A stretch of DNA of 64,000 bases from Fictibacillus barbaricus (GTDB lineage: Bacteria; Bacillota; Bacilli; Bacillales; Fictibacillaceae), in NCBI RefSeq assembly GCF_014635025.1, contig NZ_BMCE01000002.1, positions 1,240,001 through 1,304,000 of the forward strand, written 5' to 3'. A model generated the notes under the pieces. The model was not told the origin of the DNA and ran no database searches. It saw only the letters and a program-made list of their open reading frames with translations. Below, in pieces: positions 57,113 to 64,000 of this stretch (positions within the stretch are counted from its first letter, which is position 1; each line of letters starts with the position of its first letter). The translations under genes were made by a program, and so were the position numbers.

Positions 57113-57994
57113 TCAGCCATTGAACGTATAAGCAGGCAATCCTTTCACTCCAGATCTTACCTTAAAAACACCGCCAGCTTCGGGGAATCGGTCTAGGTTT
57201 TCTTCACTGGTGTTCTTTCTTGCAGTAGTTACATACAAATCATCAAGATTCTCTCCTCCAAACGCACATGAGGTTACGTTGAGAGATGAAATGGGGATAG
57301 AACTTACCTGTTCACCTGTTTCAGGATTCCACCGTGAAACTTGAGCCCCGCCCCAATGTGCTATCCACAACATGCCTTCTTCATCAATCGTCATTCCATC
57401 AGGTACTCCAACTCCTTCTGGAAAAGCTATTACTTCGGTAGGGTTTTCAATATCACCTGACTTAAGATTATAGTCAAATCGTGTAACCTTCTTTGTTGGG
57501 GTGTCGATTAAATACATATACTTTTGATCCGGTGACCACGCAAGTCCGTTTGAGATAGTTAGGCTTTCACGCTTCTTATCAACTCGTAATTCCGTATCCA
57601 AACAATAGAGTGACCCTTGCCCCTTCTCTTCACTCAGACTCATCGTTCCTGCCCAAAAACGCCCAAACGGATCACACTTTCCATCGTTAAAACGGTTTTC
57701 TGGCAAATGACTTTCTGGGTCATCAATAGGCGTTAATTCTTCTGTTTCAAGGTCCAAGAAATGAAATCCCTTTTCTAGAGCTACAACTAAACCGCCTGCC
57801 CTTCTTGGCACAACCGTCCCAACCATCTGATCCAGCTGGATCTCTCTATTTTTATGTGAACGTGGGTCATAGATGTTTACCTTCTTATCTAAAATGTTCA
57901 CCCAATATAGAACCTTTTTATCTGAATCCCAGCAAGGTCCTTCACCTAAAATAGCTTTTGCAGGAATGACTAATTCAGCTTCACTATTTAACAT
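57113..57994 (-). CDS. SMP-30/gluconolactonase-family hydrolase, 293 aa
   Basis: Six-bladed beta-propeller lactonase fold: AILGEGPCWDSDKKVLYWVNI (metal-binding Glu of the first blade), NRFNDGKCDPFGRFWAGTM (Asn), SNGLAWSPDQKYMYLIDTP (Asn) and VPDGMTIDEEGMLWIAHWGG (Asp) carry the divalent-metal ligands. Hydrolyses sugar lactones such as gluconolactone or related compounds. The ATG at 57994 follows GGAGGTAATAATC. Single gene with its own terminator. Confidence 0.9.
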   Translation of the reverse strand: MLNSEAELVIPAKAILGEGPCWDSDKKVLYWVNILDKKVNIYDPRSHKNREIQLDQMVGTVVPRRAGGLVVALEKGFHFLDLETEELTPIDDPESHLPENRFNDGKCDPFGRFWAGTMSLSEEKGQGSLYCLDTELRVDKKRESLTISNGLAWSPDQKYMYLIDTPTKKVTRFDYNLKSGDIENPTEVIAFPEGVGVPDGMTIDEEGMLWIAHWGGAQVSRWNPETGEQVSSIPISSLNVTSCAFGGENLDDLYVTTARKNTSEENLDRFPEAGGVFKVRSGVKGLPAYTFNG

Positions 57995-58012
57995 GATTAT
58001 TACCTCCAACAC

Positions 58013-58340
58013 CGTTGTTGTATGTACATTTATTTTCCTTCAATCAGAAAAATTATTAATCACAAGTATACCATGTATGTATCATATGACCGTCAGGATT
58101 TAAACTCTTATTATGAACTGGGCATCGTTACAAATGCGCTATACGATCCCCGTAAAAAGGTGTATTAAATGGGACTTCAGAGGTATTTCCTCCTGAAACG
58201 ATCTTTATCCGTTTTATGATCTTATAATCTATTAAATCACATGAGATTAATTGTAATTTTACACTTACAGACTATATATACAATAAAATAGCTTGTGTTC
58301 TGGATTCCCATATTGTAAAATTCATCAAATTTTGATAATA
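58013..58340. other. Non-coding stretch upstream of the SMP-30 gene
   Basis: AT-rich. Contains a short TTCAG/CTGAA hairpin around 58173-58194. I see no ORF with a ribosome binding site and no known RNA. Confidence 0.35.
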
Positions 58341-58432
58341 ATTCAAGAAATTCAAGCCTTAATTCGGCGAGATTTTGCTTTAATTCGGCGAGTTTAGATA
58401 ATATATCGGCGAGTCTACATATTTCGACACAT
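58340..58432. repeat. 21-bp-period array, CGGCGAG family (array H)
   Basis: TCGGCGAG at 58364, 58385 and 58406 (exactly 21 bp), after a decayed unit (AATTCAAGAAATT at about 58341) and before TCTACATATTTCGACA. Both ends match array D. It lies just beyond the chemoreceptor terminator. The leftward strand is open in a frame with LAELxxx heptads but has no start codon. Confidence 0.9.
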
Positions 58433-58453
58433 CCACACCTTATAAAAACAAAA

Positions 58454-58482
58454 AAAGTGACGGATACCCTCCGTCACTAACT
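58454..58482 (-). terminator. Terminator of the chemoreceptor gene
   Basis: AGTGACGGA pairs with TCCGTCACT, followed leftward by TTTTTTTG. Confidence 0.9.
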
Positions 58483-58485
58483 ATT

Positions 58486-60246
58486 TCAAGCTGTTTCTCT
58501 TCCCTGATCCACGCTCTCAAACTGACTTTCTTTCTTTAGCTGCTGTGACAGTTTTGAAAGAGCTGCACCTACTAAATACGCCTGTTTGATCTTCTCATTT
58601 TGTTTGATAGACGTCATAGACATCTCTTCTGAACTTGCAAGTGTTTCTTGTGAGATGCTTGAGAACTGGATAGCTGCAGTTTCAAACTCTGGCAACGACA
58701 CTTTCAGCTCTTGGAGGGCACCTCTCATATCTTTCATTCTTCCATTATTCTCTACTATCGAATTCATTAGGTATTGAATGAAACCTGTTGTATCTTTCAC
58801 TTGCTGTAAATGAGATTGATTCGTTTCACCAAGAATGCGTGATTCCTTAATCGCTTGTATGGCCGTTTCGTTCATTTGGTTAACTGTTGAAATAATCTCG
58901 GCTGCTGCACGGCTTGACTGATCTGCTAATTTCCCTACCTCGTCAGCGACAACGGCAAAACCTCTTCCTGCCTCACCCGCTCTAGCTGCTTCAATTCGAG
59001 CGTTAAGTGCAAGCAGTTTGGTTTGTTCAGAGATATCCTTAATGGTTGTGATTACCTTTTGAGAATGGTTCGAGTAATTCCCCATCTCATCAATGATATG
59101 GTTTAAATGTTCAAAGCGCTCATGATTCGTATGTATCTCCTCAACTAATTCGTAAACCTTTTCCTGACCGGAAACAGCATTTTGGTTCATTGAAATAAAC
59201 TCGTCCATCACTGTCATCATAGTTTTGTTTAACTCACTCACCTTTTCTTGCATATCTGCAAAAAGACGGACACTATGATCAGAGCTGATCGCGGTTTCTT
59301 TTGCACCGATCATCACATTCTCGATCGTTTTAACAAGTTGGTCATTATACTGATTTGCTTCACTGTACGTATGCTCTAACTTGTCACCTTGAGCATTCAA
59401 TTCTCCTGAAATCTGCTGAATCTGAGTATGAACATTTCTTATGAATGCCATCATCTGATTAAAGCTTTCGATCAACTTTTGAATCTCAATATGCCTGGAT
59501 TGATAATGCACATTATGCTGAAAGTCACCTTTTTGCACACGTTTCATAACTCCGCTTAATGCGCCTAACGGTGAGGTGATGCTTCTGATAACAAGAACGA
59601 TAACGACTGCTGTCAAAAGAATGCTGATGATTACAGCAGCAGCCATAAAATTTCTGAGTTCATATACCGGCTGCATGTAGCTTTCTGTTTCTATCGCAAT
59701 CACGTAGATCCCGTTTAGCTCTTGTATTCGTTTAAACGCCAGCGTATATTTTTTATCCTCTATGTCTGTATGCAGCACACCATTTTGCAACTCGTTAATC
59801 TGTTTCTTTTTCTCTGATGATAAAGGTAATTTGTCCTTTCCAGTTGCCTTATAAAGTGTTACTTTTCCGTTTTTAAATAGGTATATACTAGATTTCATAT
59901 CATCTTGCTGCAAGCCGACATACTGTGTGTTGATGCTTTCGGTCAGACGTTTATTGAACATTTCTTCATCACGGATAAAACTAAATTTAAGATTCTTTGC
60001 GATGTCGTATGTGGTTTCCGTTTCTCGTTCCAATCGGTTTTCTATGATTGTTCTTGTTGTATCAAATGCCTTATTATAGCTAAAGATTCCGACAATCGAA
60101 ATTGTTAATGCAACCAACGAAAGCATCATCAATAATAGCTTTGTCTGTAAGTTGAGTCTGAACTTAAGTTGATAGGGAAATTTTATTTTCTTAAAAACTT
60201 TTATTCTCTTAACTTGAGAAATGAACGAATATAGTATCTTTTTCAA
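58486..60246 (-). CDS. Methyl-accepting chemotaxis protein, 586 aa
   Basis: Membrane chemoreceptor: a basic N-terminus, helix 1 (about 36-58), an extracellular single-Cache-type sensor (about 60-195), helix 2 (about 200-222), a HAMP linker (about 225-280), then the signalling domain with [18 protein letters not shown] and the hairpin tip [19 protein letters not shown], where CheA and CheW bind. Ligand unknown. The start is a TTG at 60246, 8 bp after AAAGGGG; the GTG three codons upstream overlaps the ribosome binding site. Single gene. Confidence 0.9.
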   Translation of the reverse strand: MKKILYSFISQVKRIKVFKKIKFPYQLKFRLNLQTKLLLMMLSLVALTISIVGIFSYNKAFDTTRTIIENRLERETETTYDIAKNLKFSFIRDEEMFNKRLTESINTQYVGLQQDDMKSSIYLFKNGKVTLYKATGKDKLPLSSEKKKQINELQNGVLHTDIEDKKYTLAFKRIQELNGIYVIAIETESYMQPVYELRNFMAAAVIISILLTAVVIVLVIRSITSPLGALSGVMKRVQKGDFQHNVHYQSRHIEIQKLIESFNQMMAFIRNVHTQIQQISGELNAQGDKLEHTYSEANQYNDQLVKTIENVMIGAKETAISSDHSVRLFADMQEKVSELNKTMMTVMDEFISMNQNAVSGQEKVYELVEEIHTNHERFEHLNHIIDEMGNYSNHSQKVITTIKDISEQTKLLALNARIEAARAGEAGRGFAVVADEVGKLADQSSRAAAEIISTVNQMNETAIQAIKESRILGETNQSHLQQVKDTTGFIQYLMNSIVENNGRMKDMRGALQELKVSLPEFETAAIQFSSISQETLASSEEMSMTSIKQNEKIKQAYLVGAALSKLSQQLKKESQFESVDQGRETA

Positions 60247-60334
60247 ACTAGCCACCCCTTTTGTCTATGTATTGAAATTATTACAATATTTTCTAAGGAG
60301 TGGTGTTAAGGTTTAGTTAAAAGTTTGTAAAGGT

Positions 60335-60814
60335 CTAAAGACCCATATGGAAGATCATCTCTATGCCATATTCCCCATTGTAATTTTTACCACGATATTG
60401 AAACCCAGCCTTTTTATAAAGAGAAATGGCAGGCTCGTTCGTCTCATGGACGGTTAGTATGATCTCATCTTTGGCCGGATAGAACTTCGCTGCGATCTGT
60501 GGAAGCATTCTTAACGCTTGATAGGCATAGCCTTTCTTTTGATGACGAGAATCAATTGAGAACGATTTTAATAGAATTGCGTTTTGATTGCTTGTATAAA
60601 TGTTTCCCGAAGCCTCTGTGTAAAAAGCAAAGCAGCCCACAATGTTTTCACCGGAACATATAACAAAGGGCTGGTTATATGTATCCTTTAAAAAAGTGTT
60701 GATGACTTCTATCGGCATAGATGTATATAAGGCTTGCTCGGCCGGTAAGCTGTAATGAACGACAGACTTATAATCTTTTTTGTTATACTTTCTTACTTCT
60801 AATAGATTTGCCAC
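60335..60814 (-). CDS. GNAT-family N-acetyltransferase, 159 aa
   Basis: One GNAT domain: FVICSGENIVGCFAFY (strands 2-4), LLKSFSIDSRHQKKGYAYQAL (acetyl-CoA loop QKKGYA) and NEPAISLYKKAGFQYRGK (C-terminal YxxxGF). GTG at 60814 has GGGGG 8 bp upstream; the longer ATG frame lacks a site. It lies directly after a broken GNAT gene in the same direction, so it probably belonged to an operon with it. Substrate unknown. Confidence 0.83.
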   Translation of the reverse strand: MANLLEVRKYNKKDYKSVVHYSLPAEQALYTSMPIEVINTFLKDTYNQPFVICSGENIVGCFAFYTEASGNIYTSNQNAILLKSFSIDSRHQKKGYAYQALRMLPQIAAKFYPAKDEIILTVHETNEPAISLYKKAGFQYRGKNYNGEYGIEMIFHMGL

Positions 60815-60828
60815 GATTATGACCCCCA

Positions 60829-61340
60829 TCAAACAAACTGACTCATGATGATTTCATCTTCATATTGATCCGGCCCGTGTTTTACATGATTCTTTTTCCG
60901 TCCTTCCTCAATAAAACCATGCTTCTTATAGAGGTTAACAGCCCGCCCGTTGTTGGCGAAAACCTCTAAATAGATTTTTTCAACCACCTGACCTTCTTTA
61001 GCCCATTTCAGCAGTTCCTTGATCAAAGAACTGCCAATCCCTTAATTCGTATAAGATTCTTGGATGCTCATGCTAAAGCTCCGTTGTGGCTGAATTTTTT
61101 ATGGGAGGAACGCTTAAAATTCAGAAGTCCAATGATTTGACCTTCAACTTCTGCAACGAGCAGCAAGCCCTTTTCTGCATGAGTGTTGATCCATGTTCTC
61201 TCCTCTTCAACAGAAACCGAAAACTCCTCTAAAGCCGTACCCATCACAAAAGGATTTTCCTTTAAAACGGTTTTGGTATGCAGAATGATTTGTTCAGCGT
61301 CGGACTGGGCACCATGCCTGATCCTTACTTTCTTCTCCAA
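60829..61340 (-). pseudogene. GNAT acetyltransferase gene with a frameshift and a stop codon
   Basis: The first 87 residues (MEKKVRIRHGAQSDAEQI to KKFSHNG) are a good GNAT N-terminus. The frame then shifts by one base at about 61075, and the correct frame (SMSIQESYTN) meets an in-frame TAA at about 61042, right before GIGSSLIKELLKWAKEG. The C-terminal half (IYLEVFANNGRAVNLYKKHGFIEEG) is intact to the stop at 60829. Two lesions make an assembly error unlikely to be the only cause; a real pseudogene is the simplest reading. Confidence 0.85.
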
Positions 61341-61428
61341 TGACTTCCCTCCAGTTTAATAACAAGGATTTTTATCTCACACATAGAATAAAATAAAGGG
61401 TTATGGAATAGATGAGAGGATGATTCAA

Positions 61429-61884
61429 TTGAAAAAGAAACTCGTTTTGGCTGTTCTTTTATTAGCAGGCTTTGCTGCTCTTTTATCCGTCTTCTCAAAA
61501 GATTCTGTTCAGACCGTTAAAGAAACATCAATAAAGTCAAGACCTATAGAAAAAAACAATATTATCACCTATTCAGGAGAGAACGATTTCTGGAAAGCTT
61601 CTTTTTCTGTCGGCAGGAATTCAAAAAAGCAGCTGCATCTTTCGCACCTCCAAAAAGATCGTGAACTGCCTCAAGAACTTGCCTTCACCTTGAGCACCGC
61701 TTATGGCAAGTCAAAAAAGGAAACTCAGATCGGAGCGTTCAAACTCTCCTTTCGTACGTTTCCTGAAACCTTTTCACTAACCTTTGAGGAAGACAGTGTA
61801 ATTCCAACAGAAAGTAATAAATTAATATTGAAGATTACAGGTAAAGACCATTATCAGTTTTTTTATTTATATTTGGAGGACTAA
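61429..61884 (+). CDS. Signal-anchored extracytoplasmic protein of unknown function, about 151 aa
   Basis: A hydrophobic helix at the N-terminus (LVLAVLLLAGFAALLSVF) after three lysines, then about 125 polar residues with alternating beta-like stretches. No lipobox cysteine. Probably a membrane-anchored surface domain. I do not recognise the family. The start may be the TTG at 61429 (GAGAGG 9 bp before) or the ATG at 61420. It stands alone. Confidence 0.65.
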   Translation: MKKKLVLAVLLLAGFAALLSVFSKDSVQTVKETSIKSRPIEKNNIITYSGENDFWKASFSVGRNSKKQLHLSHLQKDRELPQELAFTLSTAYGKSKKETQIGAFKLSFRTFPETFSLTFEEDSVIPTESNKLILKITGKDHYQFFYLYLED

Positions 61885-61942
61885 CCTATTAGTTATTCCT
61901 CTATTAAATTTTAACATATTTATCCAACAAATCTAAAAGCAA

Positions 61943-62206
61943 TTATTCATACAGGTTTCGAACTTCTTCAAGGTCCCGGATCAGCAGATTTATTTCTTCT
62001 TGAGATAATCGGATAAGCATCTGGTCATAAAGCGTGATGATCTGTCCATCTTGCTCATCTTGATGTTTGACTAAATAATTGTAGAGTGCCTGCAGCTGTT
62101 TTTCATTAATTGTTGATTCTGTATTAAAATGTTTCACTTTTTGCAAAGAAAATTCGTTTGTTTGTTCATCGAATTCTCCTGAAATAATGTTCCCATCCAT
62201 CAGCAT
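61943..62206 (-). CDS. Small acidic protein of unknown function, 87 aa
   Basis: Hydrophilic with a helical C-terminal part (NEKQLQALYNYLVKHQDEQDG, RLSQEEINLLIRDLEEVRNLYE). No cysteine, no signal peptide. The ATG at 62206 is 7 bp after GGAGA, so I drop the 16-codon extension. It lies between two unrelated genes on the other strand. Family not recognised. Confidence 0.6.
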   Translation of the reverse strand: MLMDGNIISGEFDEQTNEFSLQKVKHFNTESTINEKQLQALYNYLVKHQDEQDGQIITLYDQMLIRLSQEEINLLIRDLEEVRNLYE

Positions 62207-62338
62207 GTTGAACTCTCCTATGTATAAAAGCAATCTATAATATAGTTTATCCAAAACAAAAATATATAATTTTCCTCTTTCTTTTTCCCTCTAAAACCCG
62301 TTATTGTAAAGAAAGAGAATATAGGGGATGGTGCTGAT

Positions 62339-63625
62339 ATGAAAGCGGACAAAATATATGACCTTTTAGAAAAAGAGCTTGTTGTGGCGCTCGGCTGTAC
62401 GGAACCTGTTGCGATCGCACTTGCTTCAGCAACAGCAAAACAATATATAAGTAGTCCTGTCACATCCATTTCTGTTAGAGCGAGCGGAAATGTGATAAAG
62501 AATGCTTTATCGGTAGGCATTCCCGGAATGAATTATACAGGAATTGATTTCACAGCAGCGCTTGGGGTTATTGCGGGTGATCCCGCTAAGAAGCTTCAAG
62601 TATTAGAAGGTGTAACGAAAAAAGACGAAGACGAATCAATAGCATTTGTACGAGAAGGTCTTGTTTCCGTTTCCACGGCCGACGGACCAGAAAAATTATA
62701 TATTGAAGTGGAATTAAAGTCACAGACTGAAGAAGCTGTTGTTGTTATTTCAGGCGACCATACGAACGTGAGCTATGTTTCCTGTAACGGCAAGGTCCTA
62801 GTTGATGAAAAACAGCCTGATAAGACTTCTACGTCAACCAAGAAGCCTTTTCCGGAACTAAAGATTGAAGACCTTTATTCCTTTATCAGCACTGTTCCCT
62901 TAAATCGATTGGAACTTGTAAAAAGAAGTGTCGAGTTGAACAGAGCCATCTGTGAGGAAGGCCTTTCAAATGAGTACGGATTAAAAGTTGGAAAAACGCT
63001 TTATGACCAAACGAAAAAAGGCATTCTCTCTGACGACCTTGCGACATACAGTATGGCGCTTTCCGCCGCAGGTTCAGATGCACGAATGGCTGGATCAACG
63101 ATGCCTGTTATGGCGAATTCCGGAAGCGGTAATCAAGGAATTGCGGTAACGATGCCAGTTGTGGCTGCTGCTGAAAAACTCGGTGTAACAGAAGAGAAAA
63201 TGTTACGAGCAGTCACATTAAGCCATCTGCTTTCGATCTATATGAAATCAAAGTTCGGACGTTTGTCAGCTCTGTGCGGTGTAACTGTCGCGGGCGCAAG
63301 TGCATCAGCTGCTATTACTTACTTGTTGGATGACGATTTAGGTAAAATGAAAGCCGCGATTCAAAATACGTTAGGCAATGTAAGCGGAATGGTATGTGAC
63401 GGAGCGAAAGCTGGCTGCGCGATGAAGGTTGCTACGTGTTCCAGTGCGGCTGTTCAATCGGCACTGCTTGCGTCAAATAGTTTATGTATCCCATCCACGA
63501 ATGGATTTATTGAAGAAGATGTGGAGCAAACGATCGAAAATTTCTGCCGGCTTGGTCACGAGACTTCAGCCACAACCGATTCCGTCCTGCTGGATATGAT
63601 GGTGAACAAACAAAGAAAGGTGTAA
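62339..63625 (+). CDS. CyuA-type L-cysteine desulfidase/UPF0597 protein, 428 aa
   Basis: An iron-sulfur enzyme related to serine dehydratase alpha chains that splits L-cysteine to pyruvate, ammonia and sulfide. It contains ALGCTEPVAIALASA at the start (first cluster Cys), SGSGNQGIAVTMPV (substrate loop), VCDGAKAGCAMKVATCSSAA (two or three cluster Cys) and a C-terminal conserved ETSATTDSVLLDMM. Length matches CyuA (YhaM) of enteric bacteria. GGGATGGTGCTGAT precedes the ATG. No cyuP-type permease is beside it. Confidence 0.88.
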   Translation: MKADKIYDLLEKELVVALGCTEPVAIALASATAKQYISSPVTSISVRASGNVIKNALSVGIPGMNYTGIDFTAALGVIAGDPAKKLQVLEGVTKKDEDESIAFVREGLVSVSTADGPEKLYIEVELKSQTEEAVVVISGDHTNVSYVSCNGKVLVDEKQPDKTSTSTKKPFPELKIEDLYSFISTVPLNRLELVKRSVELNRAICEEGLSNEYGLKVGKTLYDQTKKGILSDDLATYSMALSAAGSDARMAGSTMPVMANSGSGNQGIAVTMPVVAAAEKLGVTEEKMLRAVTLSHLLSIYMKSKFGRLSALCGVTVAGASASAAITYLLDDDLGKMKAAIQNTLGNVSGMVCDGAKAGCAMKVATCSSAAVQSALLASNSLCIPSTNGFIEEDVEQTIENFCRLGHETSATTDSVLLDMMVNKQRKV

Positions 63626-63643
63626 GAGCGGAGATTTAAGCTG

Positions 63644-63657
63644 ATCACGGAATTTTA
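63644..63657 (+). repeat. Solitary unit of the TCACGGA array family
   Basis: TCACGGAATTTT, identical in core to array F, appears once in the gap after the cyuA-type gene. No second unit at 21 bp on either side. Confidence 0.4.
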
Positions 63658-63680
63658 CTCTTCCTCCTTTAGATACGCAA

Positions 63681-63712
63681 AAAAAGAGCTGATCCAATTC
63701 GGGTCAGCTCTT
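63681..63712. terminator. Bidirectional terminator at the end of the cyuA-type and MFS genes
   Basis: AGAGCTGA pairs with TCAGCTCT around a GGG/CC-containing loop; T/A runs on both sides. Confidence 0.8.
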
Positions 63713-63717
63713 TCGAT

Positions 63718-64000
63718 TTATTCTGTTGCTAATTTCTTTGTTGTAACTTGCTCTTCCCCATTTTCCTGTACTTCTGAATCAACAGGCGTTTCTCTTACAA
63801 TACGGCTGTTTCCTACAGACAGCGCCACTACAATCCCAATCGCGATAAAAATCAATCCTGTTAAGAACACGCTTGAGAAGGACGAAGACCATACATCTTT
63901 GATGGTTTCGATCACAGGTGTTTTTAATTCTGCCGGAAGCGGGAGCAGATCCGGATTGATCAAAATACCAAACATCGCATCCGTTTTCTTCCCGATCTCT
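63718..64000 (-). CDS. C-terminal end of an MFS drug transporter (DHA2-like), cut by window end
   Basis: The leftward frame is open to the window edge and gives 93 residues. It has a re-entrant/amphipathic stretch (NPDLLPLPAELKTPVIETIKDVWSSSFSSVF), one strong helix (FLTGLIFIAIGIVVALSV) and a hydrophilic tail (VDSEVQENGEEQ), the C-terminal end of 14-helix DHA2 multidrug exporters such as LmrB/EmrB types. The first ATG at 63975 is only an internal Met. The start of the gene is outside the window. Confidence 0.65.
   Translation of the reverse strand, partial: EIGKKTDAMFGILINPDLLPLPAELKTPVIETIKDVWSSSFSSVFLTGLIFIAIGIVVALSVGNSRIVRETPVDSEVQENGEEQVTTKKLATE

Noticed and set aside
13674-58432. 21-bp arrays as CRISPR
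   Set aside because: The conserved core is only 7-11 bp, the in-between sequence is about 10 bp, there is no full-length direct repeat or spacer of 25-40 bp, and no cas gene in the window.
62218-62520. Leftward 100-codon frame overlapping the start of the cyuA-type gene
   Set aside because: It is antisense to a well-conserved gene start and has no ribosome binding site or family match.
1-64000. tRNA or rRNA genes
   Set aside because: I found no cloverleaf with a GGTTCGAATCC-type arm and no rRNA signature on either strand; tRNA-like text at the lysK leader belongs to the T-box.

Overview
The window looks like a chromosomal stretch from an aerobic, spore-forming, low-GC Bacillaceae species. 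Fictibacillus or a close relative is my guess. The evidence is an alpha/beta-type small acid-soluble spore protein, a thermolysin-type neutral protease, TnrA with TnrA boxes, a Bacillus-type DctB-DctS-DctR-DctA C4-dicarboxylate cluster, a YrhD/YrhE-type formate dehydrogenase, a lysine T-box, AGGAGG-type ribosome binding sites and consensus SigA promoters. I see no rRNA, tRNA, complete insertion sequence, prophage or CRISPR array. The content is mostly accessory metabolism, transport, regulation and resistance.

Layout. 1-3.5 kb: the end of an unidentified gene, a decayed RND efflux pump, an EamA exporter with a structured leader, a divergent XRE-cupin regulator/LysE exporter pair, and a CHRD protein. 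3.7-7.7 kb: an acetoacetate-type CoA-transferase operon with a structured leader and an odd Nramp-like transporter, then DUF3870 and a nitroreductase. 7.8-11.3 kb: a nitrogen block with tnrA, a DEDDh exonuclease, a GlnD-like nucleotidyltransferase and amtB, carrying two perfect TnrA boxes. 11.5-16.7 kb: an ABC-F protein behind a uORF/terminator leader, an SDR with a divergent WYL regulator, and a macrolide phosphotransferase. 17.4-22.7 kb: a MarR/nitroreductase/monooxygenase operon, a spore protein, an AraC-GyrI regulator and the neutral protease. 22.9-31.2 kb: a SET protein, an ECF41 sigma factor with its oxidoreductase and a perfect ECF41 promoter, a universal stress protein, YrrS, an OFA transporter, a sigma region-2-only protein, a holin-like protein and a nitronate monooxygenase. 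31.3-36.1 kb: the dct cluster. 36.2-41.6 kb: HxlR/CWC, GNAT, a secreted endonuclease, a MraY paralogue and a secreted serine hydrolase. 41.8-46.7 kb: the formate dehydrogenase locus. 47-51.2 kb: class I lysyl-tRNA synthetase with T-box, a CPT kinase, a cytidine deaminase and an amidohydrolase. 51.3-57 kb: a giant GNAT fusion and an ECF sigma/PadR/FtsW-like operon. 57.1-64 kb: an SMP-30 protein, a chemoreceptor, GNATs (one broken), CyuA-type cysteine desulfidase and the end of an MFS pump.

The most unusual signal is a set of intergenic arrays built on an almost exact 21-bp period. There are seven, plus one looser array and a solo unit. Each abuts the 3' end of at least one gene. They fall into a few core families (CGGCGAG, GGACAGTA, TCACGGA). 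Three share the same ordered ends. One spans a start codon and a ribosome binding site and could encode a heptad-repeat peptide. A second theme is the number of transcripts with terminator-like hairpins in long leaders (EamA, scoA, ABC-F, OFA transporter, mraY paralogue, fdh, lysK), which suggests heavy use of attenuation or riboswitch control.
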